Below, piece after piece: positions 27,201-35,604 of a stretch of 64,000 bases of DNA. The first letter of the stretch is position 1. Each line of letters begins with the position of its first letter. This DNA is from GCA-002708315 sp964460905 (GTDB taxonomy: Bacteria; Bacteroidota; Bacteroidia; Bacteroidales; F082): the NCBI GenBank assembly GCA_964460905.1, contig CAYWRM010000019.1:1-64000 (forward strand), in the 5' to 3' direction. The translations under genes and the position numbers were made by a program. A model generated the notes under the pieces. That model worked only from the letters and a program-made list of their open reading frames with translations. It searched no databases and was not told where the DNA came from.

Positions 27201-27307
27201 TCAACAAGTTTACGATCAAATTTGAAGCCTGAGTTGTTTAACTCATATATAATAAGTTCTACATCTGTTGGATTATCTTCGAGGAATAGAAAGCGTAGTT
27301 GTGACAT
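24290..27307 (-). CDS. PAS-rich sensor histidine kinase with N-terminal receiver domain
   Basis: 1005 residues. Receiver domain at 1-125 with acidic pair E10/D11, phospho-acceptor D56 in IIFSDFSLP and lysine in ILKDKL. About five PAS domains (PAS/PAC boundaries with 'G.VGALVDITN', 'HTHDITEQ', 'GVTLDISK' and 'ILGRDITERK') fill 140-770. The kinase core has the H-box 'GLLASGIAHNFNNILQAIVG' (around 790), N-box 'DQVIMNIFINARDAM', G1 'ISDTGHGMD' and G2 'GTGLGLSTAFGI'. No transmembrane segment, so it senses something inside the cell, perhaps light, redox or a small ligand via PAS. A receiver-like fragment and another hybrid kinase follow on the same strand upstream. Confidence 0.93.
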   Translation of the reverse strand: MSQLRFLFLEDNPTDVELIIYELNNSGFKFDRKLVDNKEDFLEALKTFKPDIIFSDFSLPNYNGLEAIIEVKINYPDIPLIIVTGAINEETAVDCMKAGASDYILKDKLTKLGISTKLALEMAQLKKENINANELLKKNEYSHKILIEQAGDAIFTGNIQGDFIQVNSAASKLTGFSKKELLSMNMKDVFSKPQLDIKPLQYNALNRGEPVINEREIFTKEGNFVPVEMNSKKIDENSYLSIIRDLSERKKIEKDLKDREEKLKNIIEHTSNMFFMQTVDSKFTYISPQSKQFLDCEPEKIIDKQISFITDNPVNKIGKEITQKAIQTGKKQPPFELELIGKKGKKIWVEVHEAPVIRKGKVTGIVGALVDITNWKEAYSALVVNEKKFKKLFSEAPDGILLINAKGIITDCNKAYCNLLETNDDEIINSHIKDSIYDLEKASFKERFSTLIKTGKIAGEISLKTKQNKIIKVSLSASALYNDSNEFIGAIVHTHDITEQTKIQDEINKREARLSAIFKAADNVSFILSTIEGEESKILEFSPGSEKLFGYTKNEVIGKPVKILHTRDMVNNFSKYLDKMKKSEEGFKGQTTMITKTGRKLSVLHTAYPVFDNKGKLSQALGVTLDISKVLEIEETLKKREEQLTTLINSSPDFICFKDGDGKWQLANDTDIKLFQLEGVDYFDKTDAELAPYSKFYEEAFSKHIDSDEIAWKKGIMSKDEEIIQTPDGNSKVFDVIKIPLFHPNGDRKAIVILGRDITERKQMETQLRQSHKMEAIGLLASGIAHNFNNILQAIVGYIDFAKEGLKETEQRYKDIHQIGKLVKRATQLTKNLLAVGKEQFMEKRDVDLNDIIVPIVELTNRATRNNIIVKFHRQENIPPVYVDGSQIDQVIMNIFINARDAMPSGGIITVNTQNVEINKTFCSKNTWAKPGNYILIKISDTGHGMDSDTKRRIFEPYFTTKGIDKGTGLGLSTAFGIISQHNGLLNVISEKDKGSTFEIYLPFS

Positions 27308-27325
27308 AAGTTTTTACGATAGAAG

Positions 27326-27565
27326 TTAGTTAGTTATTTTTGGTAGTTTAAGATCGAGAAGGATGAGTTTTGGCTTATTTGACATGACAGAATCATTGTT
27401 ATTGCTGTTGCCAAAAAAGAAGTTCATAGCCTCTTCACCATCTTTAAGTATTTTAATATGGTTTGAGTTTATTTCTTCCTGAGAAACTAAGCCTTTGGGT
27501 AAAAGAATTAAACTATAAGAAAATAAGCAATTTATGACATAAAAAACTATTGATTTATTGTTCAT
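27326..27565 (-). pseudogene. Degenerate, truncated response regulator
   Basis: 79 residues. The second half, 'HIKILKDGEEAMNFFF' and 'PKLILLDLKLPKITN', reads like an Rcp1-type receiver with phospho-acceptor D71, then stops right after the LPK step, so the last strands with the conserved Thr and Lys are missing. The N-terminus 'VFYVINCLFSYSLILLPKG' occupies the place of 'VEDNxDD', so the acidic pair is lost. It lies between two hybrid kinases, where an intact single-domain regulator would be expected. Most likely broken. Confidence 0.7.
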
Positions 27566-27607
27566 ATTATCAATGTTTTAGTTCTGTTTAATCCTGTGTG
27601 GTACTAA

Positions 27608-30370
27608 TTAAATATGCTTACCAATTACTTCAAATAATTTATTTTTTTGAATTGGTTTTGAGATATAATCATCGCAGCCGGCTTTAATAATTTTATCTTT
27701 ATCTCCTACTAGTGCATAAGCTGTTTGGGCAATAATTGGTATGTTATTATTATTTTTTCTAATTTGCCTTGTGGCTTCAAGTCCGTTAAGTACCGGCATT
27801 TTAACATCCATTAAAATTAAATCAATATTATTTTCTTTTTTTATTATATCAATTACTTCTTTGCCATTAATTGCCTGGATAATTTTTGCTCCTGCAGTTG
27901 TAAGTATAATATTAAGAAATTCGAAATTAAAAGTCTCGTCTTCAGCAATTAGGATTGTTTTTCCATTCAAATCAAGTTCAATATCATTCTTATTAACATC
28001 GGTAAATTTTAATTGTTTTGTTTGCTTATTGGCAGGTATTGTAAATCTAAATTCTGAACCTTTAGTTTTTTTTGATGCTATCCATATTTTGCCTTTTAAT
28101 TTTTCAACTATAGCTTTTGATATACTTAAACCAATTCCTGTACCTCCGTACAAAACATCTTTCCCATGGTCAACTTGCGTAAATCTATCAAAAATAAGCT
28201 TCTCATCAGTTTTACTAATTCCTATTCCTGTATCTGAAACAAAGAACTCTATGTTATTATCATTAAGGAAACATCCAAATTTAATACTGCCTTCCGATGT
28301 AAATTTAAAGGCATTGCTAATCAGATTAATTAACACTTGTTGTATTCGTCTTGAGTCAGTTGAAACAGTTTGATACTCATCGGGTAATTTGTTATTATAT
28401 GAGAATGACAGTCCTTTTTTTTCAGCTGTGATCGAAAATAGATTAAAAATTGTTTTCAGTATGCTATCAATAGACGTATTATTACGATTTATGTCAATAA
28501 TGCCGGCCTCTATTTGCGATATGCTAATTATATCGTCAATTAGTCTCAAAAGTTGGGTTCCTGAATTGTGAATTGTATCAACATAACTGTTTTTTTCGTC
28601 GCTTTTTAGTTCGGGAAGTTTAAGAAGTTGTGAAAATCCTAAAATTGCATTCATTGGTGTTCGAATCTCATGCGACATATTTGCCAGGAATGCTGTTTTT
28701 AACTTGTCGCTTTCTTCGGCTCTTTCTTTAGCAATAATTAGTTCTTTACTGGTTTTTACTTTTTCAGTTATATCATGAATTACCGATAAAAGTACTTCTT
28801 TATTATTATACTTAATTTTTCCGGAATATACCTCTACATCACATATTTTACCACTTGCTAGCTTGTGTTTGAATACAAAATAGTTCTTTCTATTGGATAA
28901 AGCATTTTGTATTTCAACATATATTTCTTCATTATTTGAAGTGTTAATGTCATAGACACTCATGCTGAGCATTTTATCATTTGTATAACCATAAAAAGTA
29001 TAACAAGCGTTATTTACTTCAATAATTTTACCAGTATTTGGGTCAAATACCATCATTATTGAGAGATTATCACGGATAAGGGAGCGATATTGTTTCTCAC
29101 TTTCAATAAGTTTCTTCTTGGCTTCAACTTGCTTACTTATATCAGTAAGCGATGTTATGCGTATTGGTTTGTCATTAAATGTAGATACTCGTGCCTTTAT
29201 TTCGCATGGGAATGTGGTTCCATTCTTACGAAGTGCAGTGACATTATATGGACCTTGAGCTCCACTAATCATCATCTTTTTAACATTTTCTCTATCTTCC
29301 GGAATAATCCATTCTGTACCAGGCCTGCCAAATGCTTCATTTAAAGTGTAGCCAAACATTTTTTCAGCTGTATTATTTTGCATAATGCACTTTCCATCTC
29401 GTGATAAAAATATACTTTCAAACGAAGCTTCTGATAAAGTTTTGAAAAGGTCTTCGCTTTCGTGTAGTGATTTTAAGCTGGTGGTTAGCTCAAATTCTGT
29501 TTTTTTCTTATCAGTAATATCAATTATAATACCCTGAAAATGAGTTATTATACCTTCGTTATTACGTAAAAACATTAATCTTTCGTCAACCCAAAGAGTA
29601 TCCCCGTTTTTTTTAAGGATACGATATGGTTTGTGTGTAAAAGTTGTTTTGTTCTTCTCTTTGCTAAAGTCAATTAATTCATTATTAACTCTCTCTAAAT
29701 CTTCTGGGTGTACAATACCAAGAATAGTTATTTTGCCACTTAATAATTCTTTTACTGAATATCCTGATAATTCTTCAACATTTTCACTCACGTATTCAAG
29801 AGGTAGCTCATTAATATTTTTCCACTTGAATGCTACAGCAGGGCTTGCATTAATAATGTTAATTGCATCTATTTTCTTTTTTCTCTCACCCTGTAGTTGT
29901 TTATTTGTTAATTCGAGTTCCTGAACTCTGTCCTGCATTATTTTATTATGATTCTGTGATATTTTAGCTATTTTGATATTTTGTTTTTTTCGATAATGAT
30001 ATAACTCAAGAAACATTTTTACTTTAACTGATAGCAATTTTGGAATTACCGGTTTTACAATGAAGTCGAAAGTCCCAATCTCAATTCCATTAATTTGATG
30101 AAAATCAAATTCATTAATTGCAGATATAAATATTATAGGGATATTTTCCCATTTTTTATTTTTACGGATTGATATTAATATTTCGTACCCATTCATTTTT
30201 GGTGAGTGTTCATCTAGCAGAATAAGGGAAATATCATTTTTATGTAATTGGTTAAAAGCCTCTTTTCCTGATTTTGCCTTTATACAAATTACATCAAGTT
30301 TCGAGAGCACTTCTTTAAATGCCATCAAATTAGATGTACTATCAATAATTAACAAGGCAATATCTTTCAT
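27608..30370 (-). CDS. Hybrid sensor histidine kinase/response regulator
   Basis: 920 residues. Receiver at 1-120 with D10 and acceptor D53 ('LILLDEHSPKMNG'), the usual second acidic residue replaced by S. A coiled-coil link (130-170) follows. PAS domains at roughly 175-300, 310-430 and 435-555. HisKA has 'LANMSHEIRTPMNAILGFSQLL' (about 570-600), and the ATPase 'GFKFTSEGSIKFG', 'VSDTGIGISKTDEKLIFDRFTQV' and 'GTGIGLSISKAIVE'. A C-terminal receiver has 'ILIAEDE', 'LILMDVKMPVLNGLEATRQIR' and a K in 'YISKPI'. Cytoplasmic. It is upstream of the truncated receiver and the 1005-residue kinase. Confidence 0.94.
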   Translation of the reverse strand: MKDIALLIIDSTSNLMAFKEVLSKLDVICIKAKSGKEAFNQLHKNDISLILLDEHSPKMNGYEILISIRKNKKWENIPIIFISAINEFDFHQINGIEIGTFDFIVKPVIPKLLSVKVKMFLELYHYRKKQNIKIAKISQNHNKIMQDRVQELELTNKQLQGERKKKIDAINIINASPAVAFKWKNINELPLEYVSENVEELSGYSVKELLSGKITILGIVHPEDLERVNNELIDFSKEKNKTTFTHKPYRILKKNGDTLWVDERLMFLRNNEGIITHFQGIIIDITDKKKTEFELTTSLKSLHESEDLFKTLSEASFESIFLSRDGKCIMQNNTAEKMFGYTLNEAFGRPGTEWIIPEDRENVKKMMISGAQGPYNVTALRKNGTTFPCEIKARVSTFNDKPIRITSLTDISKQVEAKKKLIESEKQYRSLIRDNLSIMMVFDPNTGKIIEVNNACYTFYGYTNDKMLSMSVYDINTSNNEEIYVEIQNALSNRKNYFVFKHKLASGKICDVEVYSGKIKYNNKEVLLSVIHDITEKVKTSKELIIAKERAEESDKLKTAFLANMSHEIRTPMNAILGFSQLLKLPELKSDEKNSYVDTIHNSGTQLLRLIDDIISISQIEAGIIDINRNNTSIDSILKTIFNLFSITAEKKGLSFSYNNKLPDEYQTVSTDSRRIQQVLINLISNAFKFTSEGSIKFGCFLNDNNIEFFVSDTGIGISKTDEKLIFDRFTQVDHGKDVLYGGTGIGLSISKAIVEKLKGKIWIASKKTKGSEFRFTIPANKQTKQLKFTDVNKNDIELDLNGKTILIAEDETFNFEFLNIILTTAGAKIIQAINGKEVIDIIKKENNIDLILMDVKMPVLNGLEATRQIRKNNNNIPIIAQTAYALVGDKDKIIKAGCDDYISKPIQKNKLFEVIGKHI

Positions 30371-30525
30371 GGCAGGCAGCTTATGTATTAGTTTTCAAAA
30401 CACTGTGATTTATTAATGCCAAAATATATTGGTATTAAATACTTGGAAGTATTCCATATTTCACGATAAAAATAGGAAAAAATTGGCTAAGATTATGAAA
30501 ACAGAAGTGTTTTTTCTTGTTTTTT

Positions 30526-31167
30526 CTAATCCATTATGATTCCTTCGTCGAAGAAAAGAACTTTGTCAAGTTGGCCATCAGGGGTGTACCATTTTTCAGA
30601 ACCATGTTTTAAGTTATTCTGATAATTGATTTCTCGCATTATTTTGCCATTTGGATACCAGGCCTTTTGTATCCCATTTCCCATAGTATAGTTTCCGGTT
30701 CCTATAATTTCACCAGTTAAATTATAATAAAGCCAACGTCCTGAAAAATAACCTTTTTTATAATTTCCTTTAATTTTCATTTTCCCAGAAGAAAACCATT
30801 GAGTGTATTTTCCATCTAAAGTATCATTAGAATAGTTTTCTTCTGATATAATATTCCCATTTTCATCAAACATTAATGCCTGGCCATCAAGTTTTCCATC
30901 TTTGTAATTTGATCTTGATTCATAATTACTATTCCTGTACCATCTGGTAAGTATTCCATTAAGAACATTATTCGAGTAAATTACTTCTTGTTCTTTATTG
31001 CCATTTTCGTAATACCATGTAGCTATACCATCTAGTTTATTCTTTTTATAATTAAGTTCCGATTGGAGGTTACCATTTTCCCAATATTTCTTTCTATTGT
31101 CTTTGCAGCCTACAAATATAACTGACATAGAAAATAACAATACAAATATTTTTATTGCATTAATCAT
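30526..31167 (-). CDS. YwqK-like MORN-type repeat lipoprotein
   Basis: 213 residues with a lipoprotein signal peptide (VIFVGC lipobox, Cys about 21). The body is six or more repeats of the form 'YxNGN.......Y..gkldG....W', the YwqK/MORN-like unit. The family is often named 'toxin-antitoxin YwqK antitoxin', but nothing toxin-like is next to it. Predicted to be anchored to a membrane and to act as a repeat scaffold. It lies 10 bases from the LysM gene stop, so the two are probably one transcript. Confidence 0.85.
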   Translation of the reverse strand: MINAIKIFVLLFSMSVIFVGCKDNRKKYWENGNLQSELNYKKNKLDGIATWYYENGNKEQEVIYSNNVLNGILTRWYRNSNYESRSNYKDGKLDGQALMFDENGNIISEENYSNDTLDGKYTQWFSSGKMKIKGNYKKGYFSGRWLYYNLTGEIIGTGNYTMGNGIQKAWYPNGKIMREINYQNNLKHGSEKWYTPDGQLDKVLFFDEGIIMD

Positions 31168-31177
31168 AGTTTGATAT

Positions 31178-33814
31178 TTATTTTTTGGGGAGAATGATAT
31201 TGTCTGGTATTTTAGTTTTTGTTAGATTCTTGAACTGTAGCATATGCCAGTAATCATTTTCAAAATTATCTGTACTACCAATTCTTTTGAAATTGTAATT
31301 GGATTTTAATAATTCCATTGGAAAATTTTCAATACAATTATTAAAATCATTTCCTGAATAGTAAAGTAAACTTAGAAAGTAGTAGGTTATGTCAAATCCT
31401 GAGAAAGCGAAGTCATTGGGTTCAGTACTGTAATTATATCTAAAAGTCTCTATAAAATTATGAGTAGTTTCATCCTGGTAATCAATATGGTTAGATGTAA
31501 AATAAGAAAGGTTGAGATTATCCATTTTTACATTACTTAGATTATTAATTCGTTCCCATGATGGCATCCCAATGAGCTTAATATCGAAGGTGTCTCTGCT
31601 TTCGTTTATACGATTTAGAACATCAAGTATAAATGATTTTTTGGTCCCATACAATATAACAAGGTTATTACGCAGGGGTGAAGCATTTTCAAGAAATGGA
31701 TAAAGACTGTCGGTAGCATAATTTATTCTTGTAAGATTGTTAACTATAGTTGTGCTATCGGTTAATGTATTTTCGAGGATTTCCGGAAAAATCTCTGTTG
31801 TTTCCAAAATAAATGGAGGCGGAATAGTTGTGCCATCAAAAAGAGTATCACGTTCAGCAACAGCATAAGCTAGTTTAAGCAATTTTTCATTGCTAAATTT
31901 AACTTGTGGTTCGAGAGTAGATATTAATTCATTGTTAATTTCAATAACCTTGTCAGCATGTAAGTATGATGTTTGAGAAATAAGAAAAACCTTACTGTTT
32001 TTTTCAAACTTGTTGATAAATGTATTAATCATACTTGTTTGAGATGATATACCTGGCTTAACTTTAATAACTGTTTTGTAATTGTTAATAATGCTTTCGC
32101 GAAATGACATTGGGTTAACAATGGGGATATTAAAGTTGCCGGCAAATAGTGCAACCTGATTGAAGCTGTTACTGTAAAAAGGACCAATAATAATGTCCAT
32201 TGATCGCAATTCTTTTTGCTGTAATACTTTGGCTGTTTTTGTTAAGTTTTTATCAACATCATAAACATACATTTCAACTTTCATCCCCAATTTTGTAAGC
32301 GAATCAAGTGCAATTAATGAACCTTCGTAAAATTGAATAAATCTGAAAGGAGTATAAAAAGGTTGATGTGACATTAAGAATTGCTCCATATCCAGGCTGT
32401 CGACTTCTTCTAACGAAAGTGGTATCATTAAAGCTACTTTGAAAATTCTATTTTTATCAGGCGAAAACTCACAATCATTATTATCTTTTTTAGTTGGTTG
32501 AGAATATTTGTCGAATTTTTCATCTTCAAATTGAATATTATTAGTTCCAGGTAGTGTTGGAGAAATTATTGCATGGCTTCCCACAGGAATCTTAATTTCC
32601 TGATTTTGATAAACACGTTTTTTAATTGTGGGGTTAAAATCTTTTATTTGAAATATGGGAATACGATACAGCTTTGCAATTTTACTTACTCTGGTGTTGT
32701 ACTCAACTTTGTGAATTATATATGGCTTACTTATTTTTTTTTTTGGAACAAGAATTATTTGTCCTATTTTTATTGTGCTTGTAAGTCCTTTATTAGCTTT
32801 CATTAGCTCTGCCACAGTAACACCATATTCCCGCCCTATGCTATACAGGGTTTCTTTCTTTTTTACTCTGTGTTTTATTGCTTCAATTTCAGGAGTTTGT
32901 GTTGTTGAAGTTGTGCTATCATCAGTTATCGAGATATCCAGTATTTTTGGTACTTTAATAGTAGGTGTTTCATTTTTGTTTGCAGTGTCTAATTTTGTCT
33001 TGTCAGGAATGCGTAAACGATCGCCTTTAACAACAGTGCTTCCCAGTCCGGGGTTTGCAGCTTTAAGTGTCTCCACCGGAATGTCATACTTTTTTGCAAT
33101 ACTTTGTGTGGTTTCTCCTAATATAACAACGTGACGGTAGTCTTGAATCACAGGGATTTCAGGGTTAAAGCTAACTGTTTCCGGTTCGGGTTTTACAATT
33201 TGTTTTTTTGTTGGAACTGGGCTAGCCTGATTACTTGTTGCAGGAGATTTTTTTACCGTTTTTTTTGCAGGTTTTGAGTAATTACGATTTGTATTAACTC
33301 TTTTATTTGATGCAATATTAACCCTACTTGTAGTTTTCCCGTCCAATACATCAAATGCTTCTTCAACAGGTACTTTAACATATTCTCCTTCACGTAACGG
33401 AACTTTCAGGTTTGGGTTTGCCTTAACAATATATTTTTTTGGAATTAAATAAATTGAGCTTATGTGATCGAACGTTTCATTATTGGCAGCCACATGATAG
33501 AAGAAATCAAAATTTGTTTTAACCACTTCATTTTTGAGCTCTGTGTTTTTATTTACTGTTGGGATGAGCAAGTTTTGATTAATATTAACTCCTTGTTTTG
33601 ATCCTGGGTTTTCAAAATATATTTCATCGGGAGTAACATCATATGCTTTAGCAATGGAGTAAACAGTTTGTCCTTTATAAACGGTATGAACATAATAAGA
33701 TTTTCCATTATGCATTTCAATAACTTCTGACCTAGGTATCACAACTGCCTGAGCATTTACCGCTATAACAATAAATGAAGCAATAGCAATTAAAATTATT
33801 TTTTTTATTCTCAT
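31178..33814 (-). CDS. Multi-LysM protein with a C-terminal periplasmic-binding (PBP1-like) domain
   Basis: 878 residues. Signal peptide at 1-22. Five LysM-type modules lie at about 40-85, 105-155, 225-270, 310-355 and 365-410, with a K/P/S-rich linker at about 170-220. After a further linker, 'RIFKVALMIPLSLEEVD' at about 458 starts an ABC-type substrate-binding fold with 'IIGPFYSNSFNQVALFAGNFNIPIVNP' and 'AFSGFDITYYFLSLLYY', like LpoA/YraM or amino-acid binders. This combines wall binding and ligand binding in one exported polypeptide. It shares a transcript with the YwqK-like lipoprotein gene. Confidence 0.88.
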   Translation of the reverse strand: MRIKKIILIAIASFIVIAVNAQAVVIPRSEVIEMHNGKSYYVHTVYKGQTVYSIAKAYDVTPDEIYFENPGSKQGVNINQNLLIPTVNKNTELKNEVVKTNFDFFYHVAANNETFDHISSIYLIPKKYIVKANPNLKVPLREGEYVKVPVEEAFDVLDGKTTSRVNIASNKRVNTNRNYSKPAKKTVKKSPATSNQASPVPTKKQIVKPEPETVSFNPEIPVIQDYRHVVILGETTQSIAKKYDIPVETLKAANPGLGSTVVKGDRLRIPDKTKLDTANKNETPTIKVPKILDISITDDSTTSTTQTPEIEAIKHRVKKKETLYSIGREYGVTVAELMKANKGLTSTIKIGQIILVPKKKISKPYIIHKVEYNTRVSKIAKLYRIPIFQIKDFNPTIKKRVYQNQEIKIPVGSHAIISPTLPGTNNIQFEDEKFDKYSQPTKKDNNDCEFSPDKNRIFKVALMIPLSLEEVDSLDMEQFLMSHQPFYTPFRFIQFYEGSLIALDSLTKLGMKVEMYVYDVDKNLTKTAKVLQQKELRSMDIIIGPFYSNSFNQVALFAGNFNIPIVNPMSFRESIINNYKTVIKVKPGISSQTSMINTFINKFEKNSKVFLISQTSYLHADKVIEINNELISTLEPQVKFSNEKLLKLAYAVAERDTLFDGTTIPPPFILETTEIFPEILENTLTDSTTIVNNLTRINYATDSLYPFLENASPLRNNLVILYGTKKSFILDVLNRINESRDTFDIKLIGMPSWERINNLSNVKMDNLNLSYFTSNHIDYQDETTHNFIETFRYNYSTEPNDFAFSGFDITYYFLSLLYYSGNDFNNCIENFPMELLKSNYNFKRIGSTDNFENDYWHMLQFKNLTKTKIPDNIILPKK

Positions 33815-33932
33815 TACTGTTTTCTGATATCTAATTCCAAAAATAATAAAGTAAGTTGAACTTATAACGTAAAATGAAAATAATTATGATATTCCTTTCA
33901 GTGATTTGTTATTTATGATGGATTATTTATTA

Positions 33933-33981
33933 TCCACAATCCACAATCCACAGTCAACAGTCAACAATGAACAATCAATAA
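33933..33981. repeat. Seven degenerate 7-bp tandem units
   Basis: TCCACAA, TCCACAA, TCCACAG, TCAACAG, TCAACAA, TGAACAA and TCAATAA follow one another exactly in 7-base steps, each differing from the next by one or two bases. It lies between the LysM gene start and the guaA stop. Confidence 0.75.
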
Positions 33982-33992
33982 TAAATTGCTAC

Positions 33993-35522
33993 CTATTCCC
34001 ACTCAATAGTTGCTGGTGGTTTTGAGCTTATATCATAAACAACACGGTTAACTCCTACTACTTTGTTTATTATTTCACTTGACACTTTCGATAAATAATC
34101 ATATGGAAGTTTTGACCAGTCGGCAGTCATACCATCGGTGGACTCTACAGCTCGTAATGCTACAACATTTTCATAGGTCCTTTCATCTCCCATAACGCCA
34201 ACTGCCTGCACCGGTAATAGGATAGCTGCTGCCTGCCACACTTTATCATAAAGACCAAAAGCTTTCATATTTTGAATGTAGATATGGTCAACCTCTTGAA
34301 GTATTTTTACTCTTTTGCGTGTTACTTCGCCTAATATTCTTATACCTAATCCTGGTCCAGGGAATGGATGCCTGTCAATAATAAGTGATGACATTTTTAA
34401 TGTTCTACCTATTCTTCTTACTTCATCTTTAAAAAGAGTATTCAGAGGTTCAACAACTTTTAGCTTCATGAAGTCGGGTAACCCACCAACATTATGATGT
34501 GATTTAATTGTTGCAGATGGACCATTTACGGAAATAGATTCAATAACATCGGGGTATATAGTGCCTTGTGCAAGCCAACTAACATCTTCAATAAGATGAG
34601 CTTCATGATCGAATACTTCAATAAACGAGTTTCCAATTGCCTTTCTTTTTTTCTCGGGATCTGATATTCCAACTAAGGCATCCATAAATTTATCAGTAGC
34701 GTCAACACCTTTAACATTAAGACCAAGGTCTTTGTATGAATGTAAAACTTCTTCAAATTCATTTTTTCGAAGTAATCCGTTATCAACAAAAATACAGTAT
34801 AGATTTTTGCCTATTGCATTGTTAAGTAACACAGCGGCAACTGATGAGTCAACGCCCCCCGACAAACCTAGTACTACTTTATCATTACCAAGTTTTTCTT
34901 TTAGCGAAGAAATTGTTGATTCGATAAATGAATCGGGTGTCCAGTTTTGAGAACATCCACAAATATCAACTAAAAAGTTTTTTAATAGTTTGGCACCTTC
35001 TTTTGTGTGATATACTTCAGGATGGAATTGAATTCCATATGTTTCCTCACCAACAATTTTAAAGCCTGCAATCTCAACATTTTCTGTACTGGCCGTAATT
35101 TTAAAATTATTGGGTGCTTTTAATATTGTGTCACCATGCGACATCCAAACCTGCGTGTTATCACTTAACCCGTTTAAAAGAATACAAGATTGGTCGATAG
35201 TATTAAGGTTTGCTCTTCCGTATTCTCTAATTTTCGAAGGTTCAACTTCTCCACCATCAGCCAGTGCTAAAAACTGTGCACCGTAACAAACTCCAAGAAG
35301 TGGTAACTTTCCCTGAATCTTTGATAGCTCCGGAATAGGAGCCTCTGTATCACGAACAGAAAACGGACTTCCTGATAATATAACACCCTTTACTTTTGAT
35401 ATGGTATCCGGAATTTTATTGAATGGGTGTATTTCGCAATATACATTTAACTCTCTAATTCTTCGTGCTATAAGTTGCGTGTATTGAGATCCAAAGTCAA
35501 GGATAATTATAGTTTCTTTCAT
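33993..35522 (-). CDS. guaA: GMP synthase (glutamine-hydrolysing)
   Basis: 509 residues, normal length. Class I amidotransferase at 1-190 with catalytic C79 (LLGVCYGAQ) and H167/E169 (IQFHPEV). The ATP pyrophosphatase starts about 200 with the PP-loop SGGVDSS at 221-227. The C-terminal dimerisation domain has 'SKPPATIEWE' at the end, as expected. It makes GMP from XMP, glutamine and ATP. Its leftward promoter region is shared with the divergent 35605 gene. Confidence 0.97.
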   Translation of the reverse strand: MKETIIILDFGSQYTQLIARRIRELNVYCEIHPFNKIPDTISKVKGVILSGSPFSVRDTEAPIPELSKIQGKLPLLGVCYGAQFLALADGGEVEPSKIREYGRANLNTIDQSCILLNGLSDNTQVWMSHGDTILKAPNNFKITASTENVEIAGFKIVGEETYGIQFHPEVYHTKEGAKLLKNFLVDICGCSQNWTPDSFIESTISSLKEKLGNDKVVLGLSGGVDSSVAAVLLNNAIGKNLYCIFVDNGLLRKNEFEEVLHSYKDLGLNVKGVDATDKFMDALVGISDPEKKRKAIGNSFIEVFDHEAHLIEDVSWLAQGTIYPDVIESISVNGPSATIKSHHNVGGLPDFMKLKVVEPLNTLFKDEVRRIGRTLKMSSLIIDRHPFPGPGLGIRILGEVTRKRVKILQEVDHIYIQNMKAFGLYDKVWQAAAILLPVQAVGVMGDERTYENVVALRAVESTDGMTADWSKLPYDYLSKVSSEIINKVVGVNRVVYDISSKPPATIEWE

Positions 35523-35526
35523 ATGG

Positions 35527-35534
35527 CAAAGGTA
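35527..35534 (-). promoter_or_regulatory. Putative -7 element for guaA
   Basis: Leftward TACCTTTG (complement of 35527-35534) fits TAnnTTTG but lies only about five bases before the guaA ATG, implying a nearly leaderless transcript, which is uncommon. It may be chance. Confidence 0.3.
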
Positions 35535-35552
35535 ATTAAGAATTATAATTAG

Positions 35553-35560
35553 TATCTTTG
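35553..35560 (+). promoter_or_regulatory. Putative -7 element for the 35605 gene
   Basis: TATCTTTG fits TAnnTTTG, 44 bases before the ATG at 35605. Together with the guaA element, it makes a divergent arrangement with about 20 bases between the two boxes. Confidence 0.45.
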
Positions 35561-35604
35561 AATTGTAATTTTAATTTGATAAACAATCTGTTTAAAATAA
35601 TATC

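Noticed and set aside
27741..28373. A 210-residue frame antisense to the hybrid kinase at 27608
   Set aside because: The opposite strand codes a full kinase core with all motifs; the antisense frame is rich in L/S/F as expected from chance openness.
24290..30370. A complete two-component pathway with an output regulator
   Set aside because: No DNA-binding domain appears in either kinase or the receiver remnant, so no target can be proposed.
30526..31167. A toxin-antitoxin system suggested by the YwqK family name
   Set aside because: Repeats and lipobox fit a structural lipoprotein; no toxin-like partner gene is adjacent, so the family name is not evidence.
32775..33134. A 119-residue frame antisense to the LysM gene
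   Set aside because: It overlaps LysM modules that are clearly real; the antisense product is only hydrophobic low-complexity.
33933..33981. CRISPR-like array
   Set aside because: The units are 7 bp in direct contact with no spacers, and no Cas gene is present in the window.
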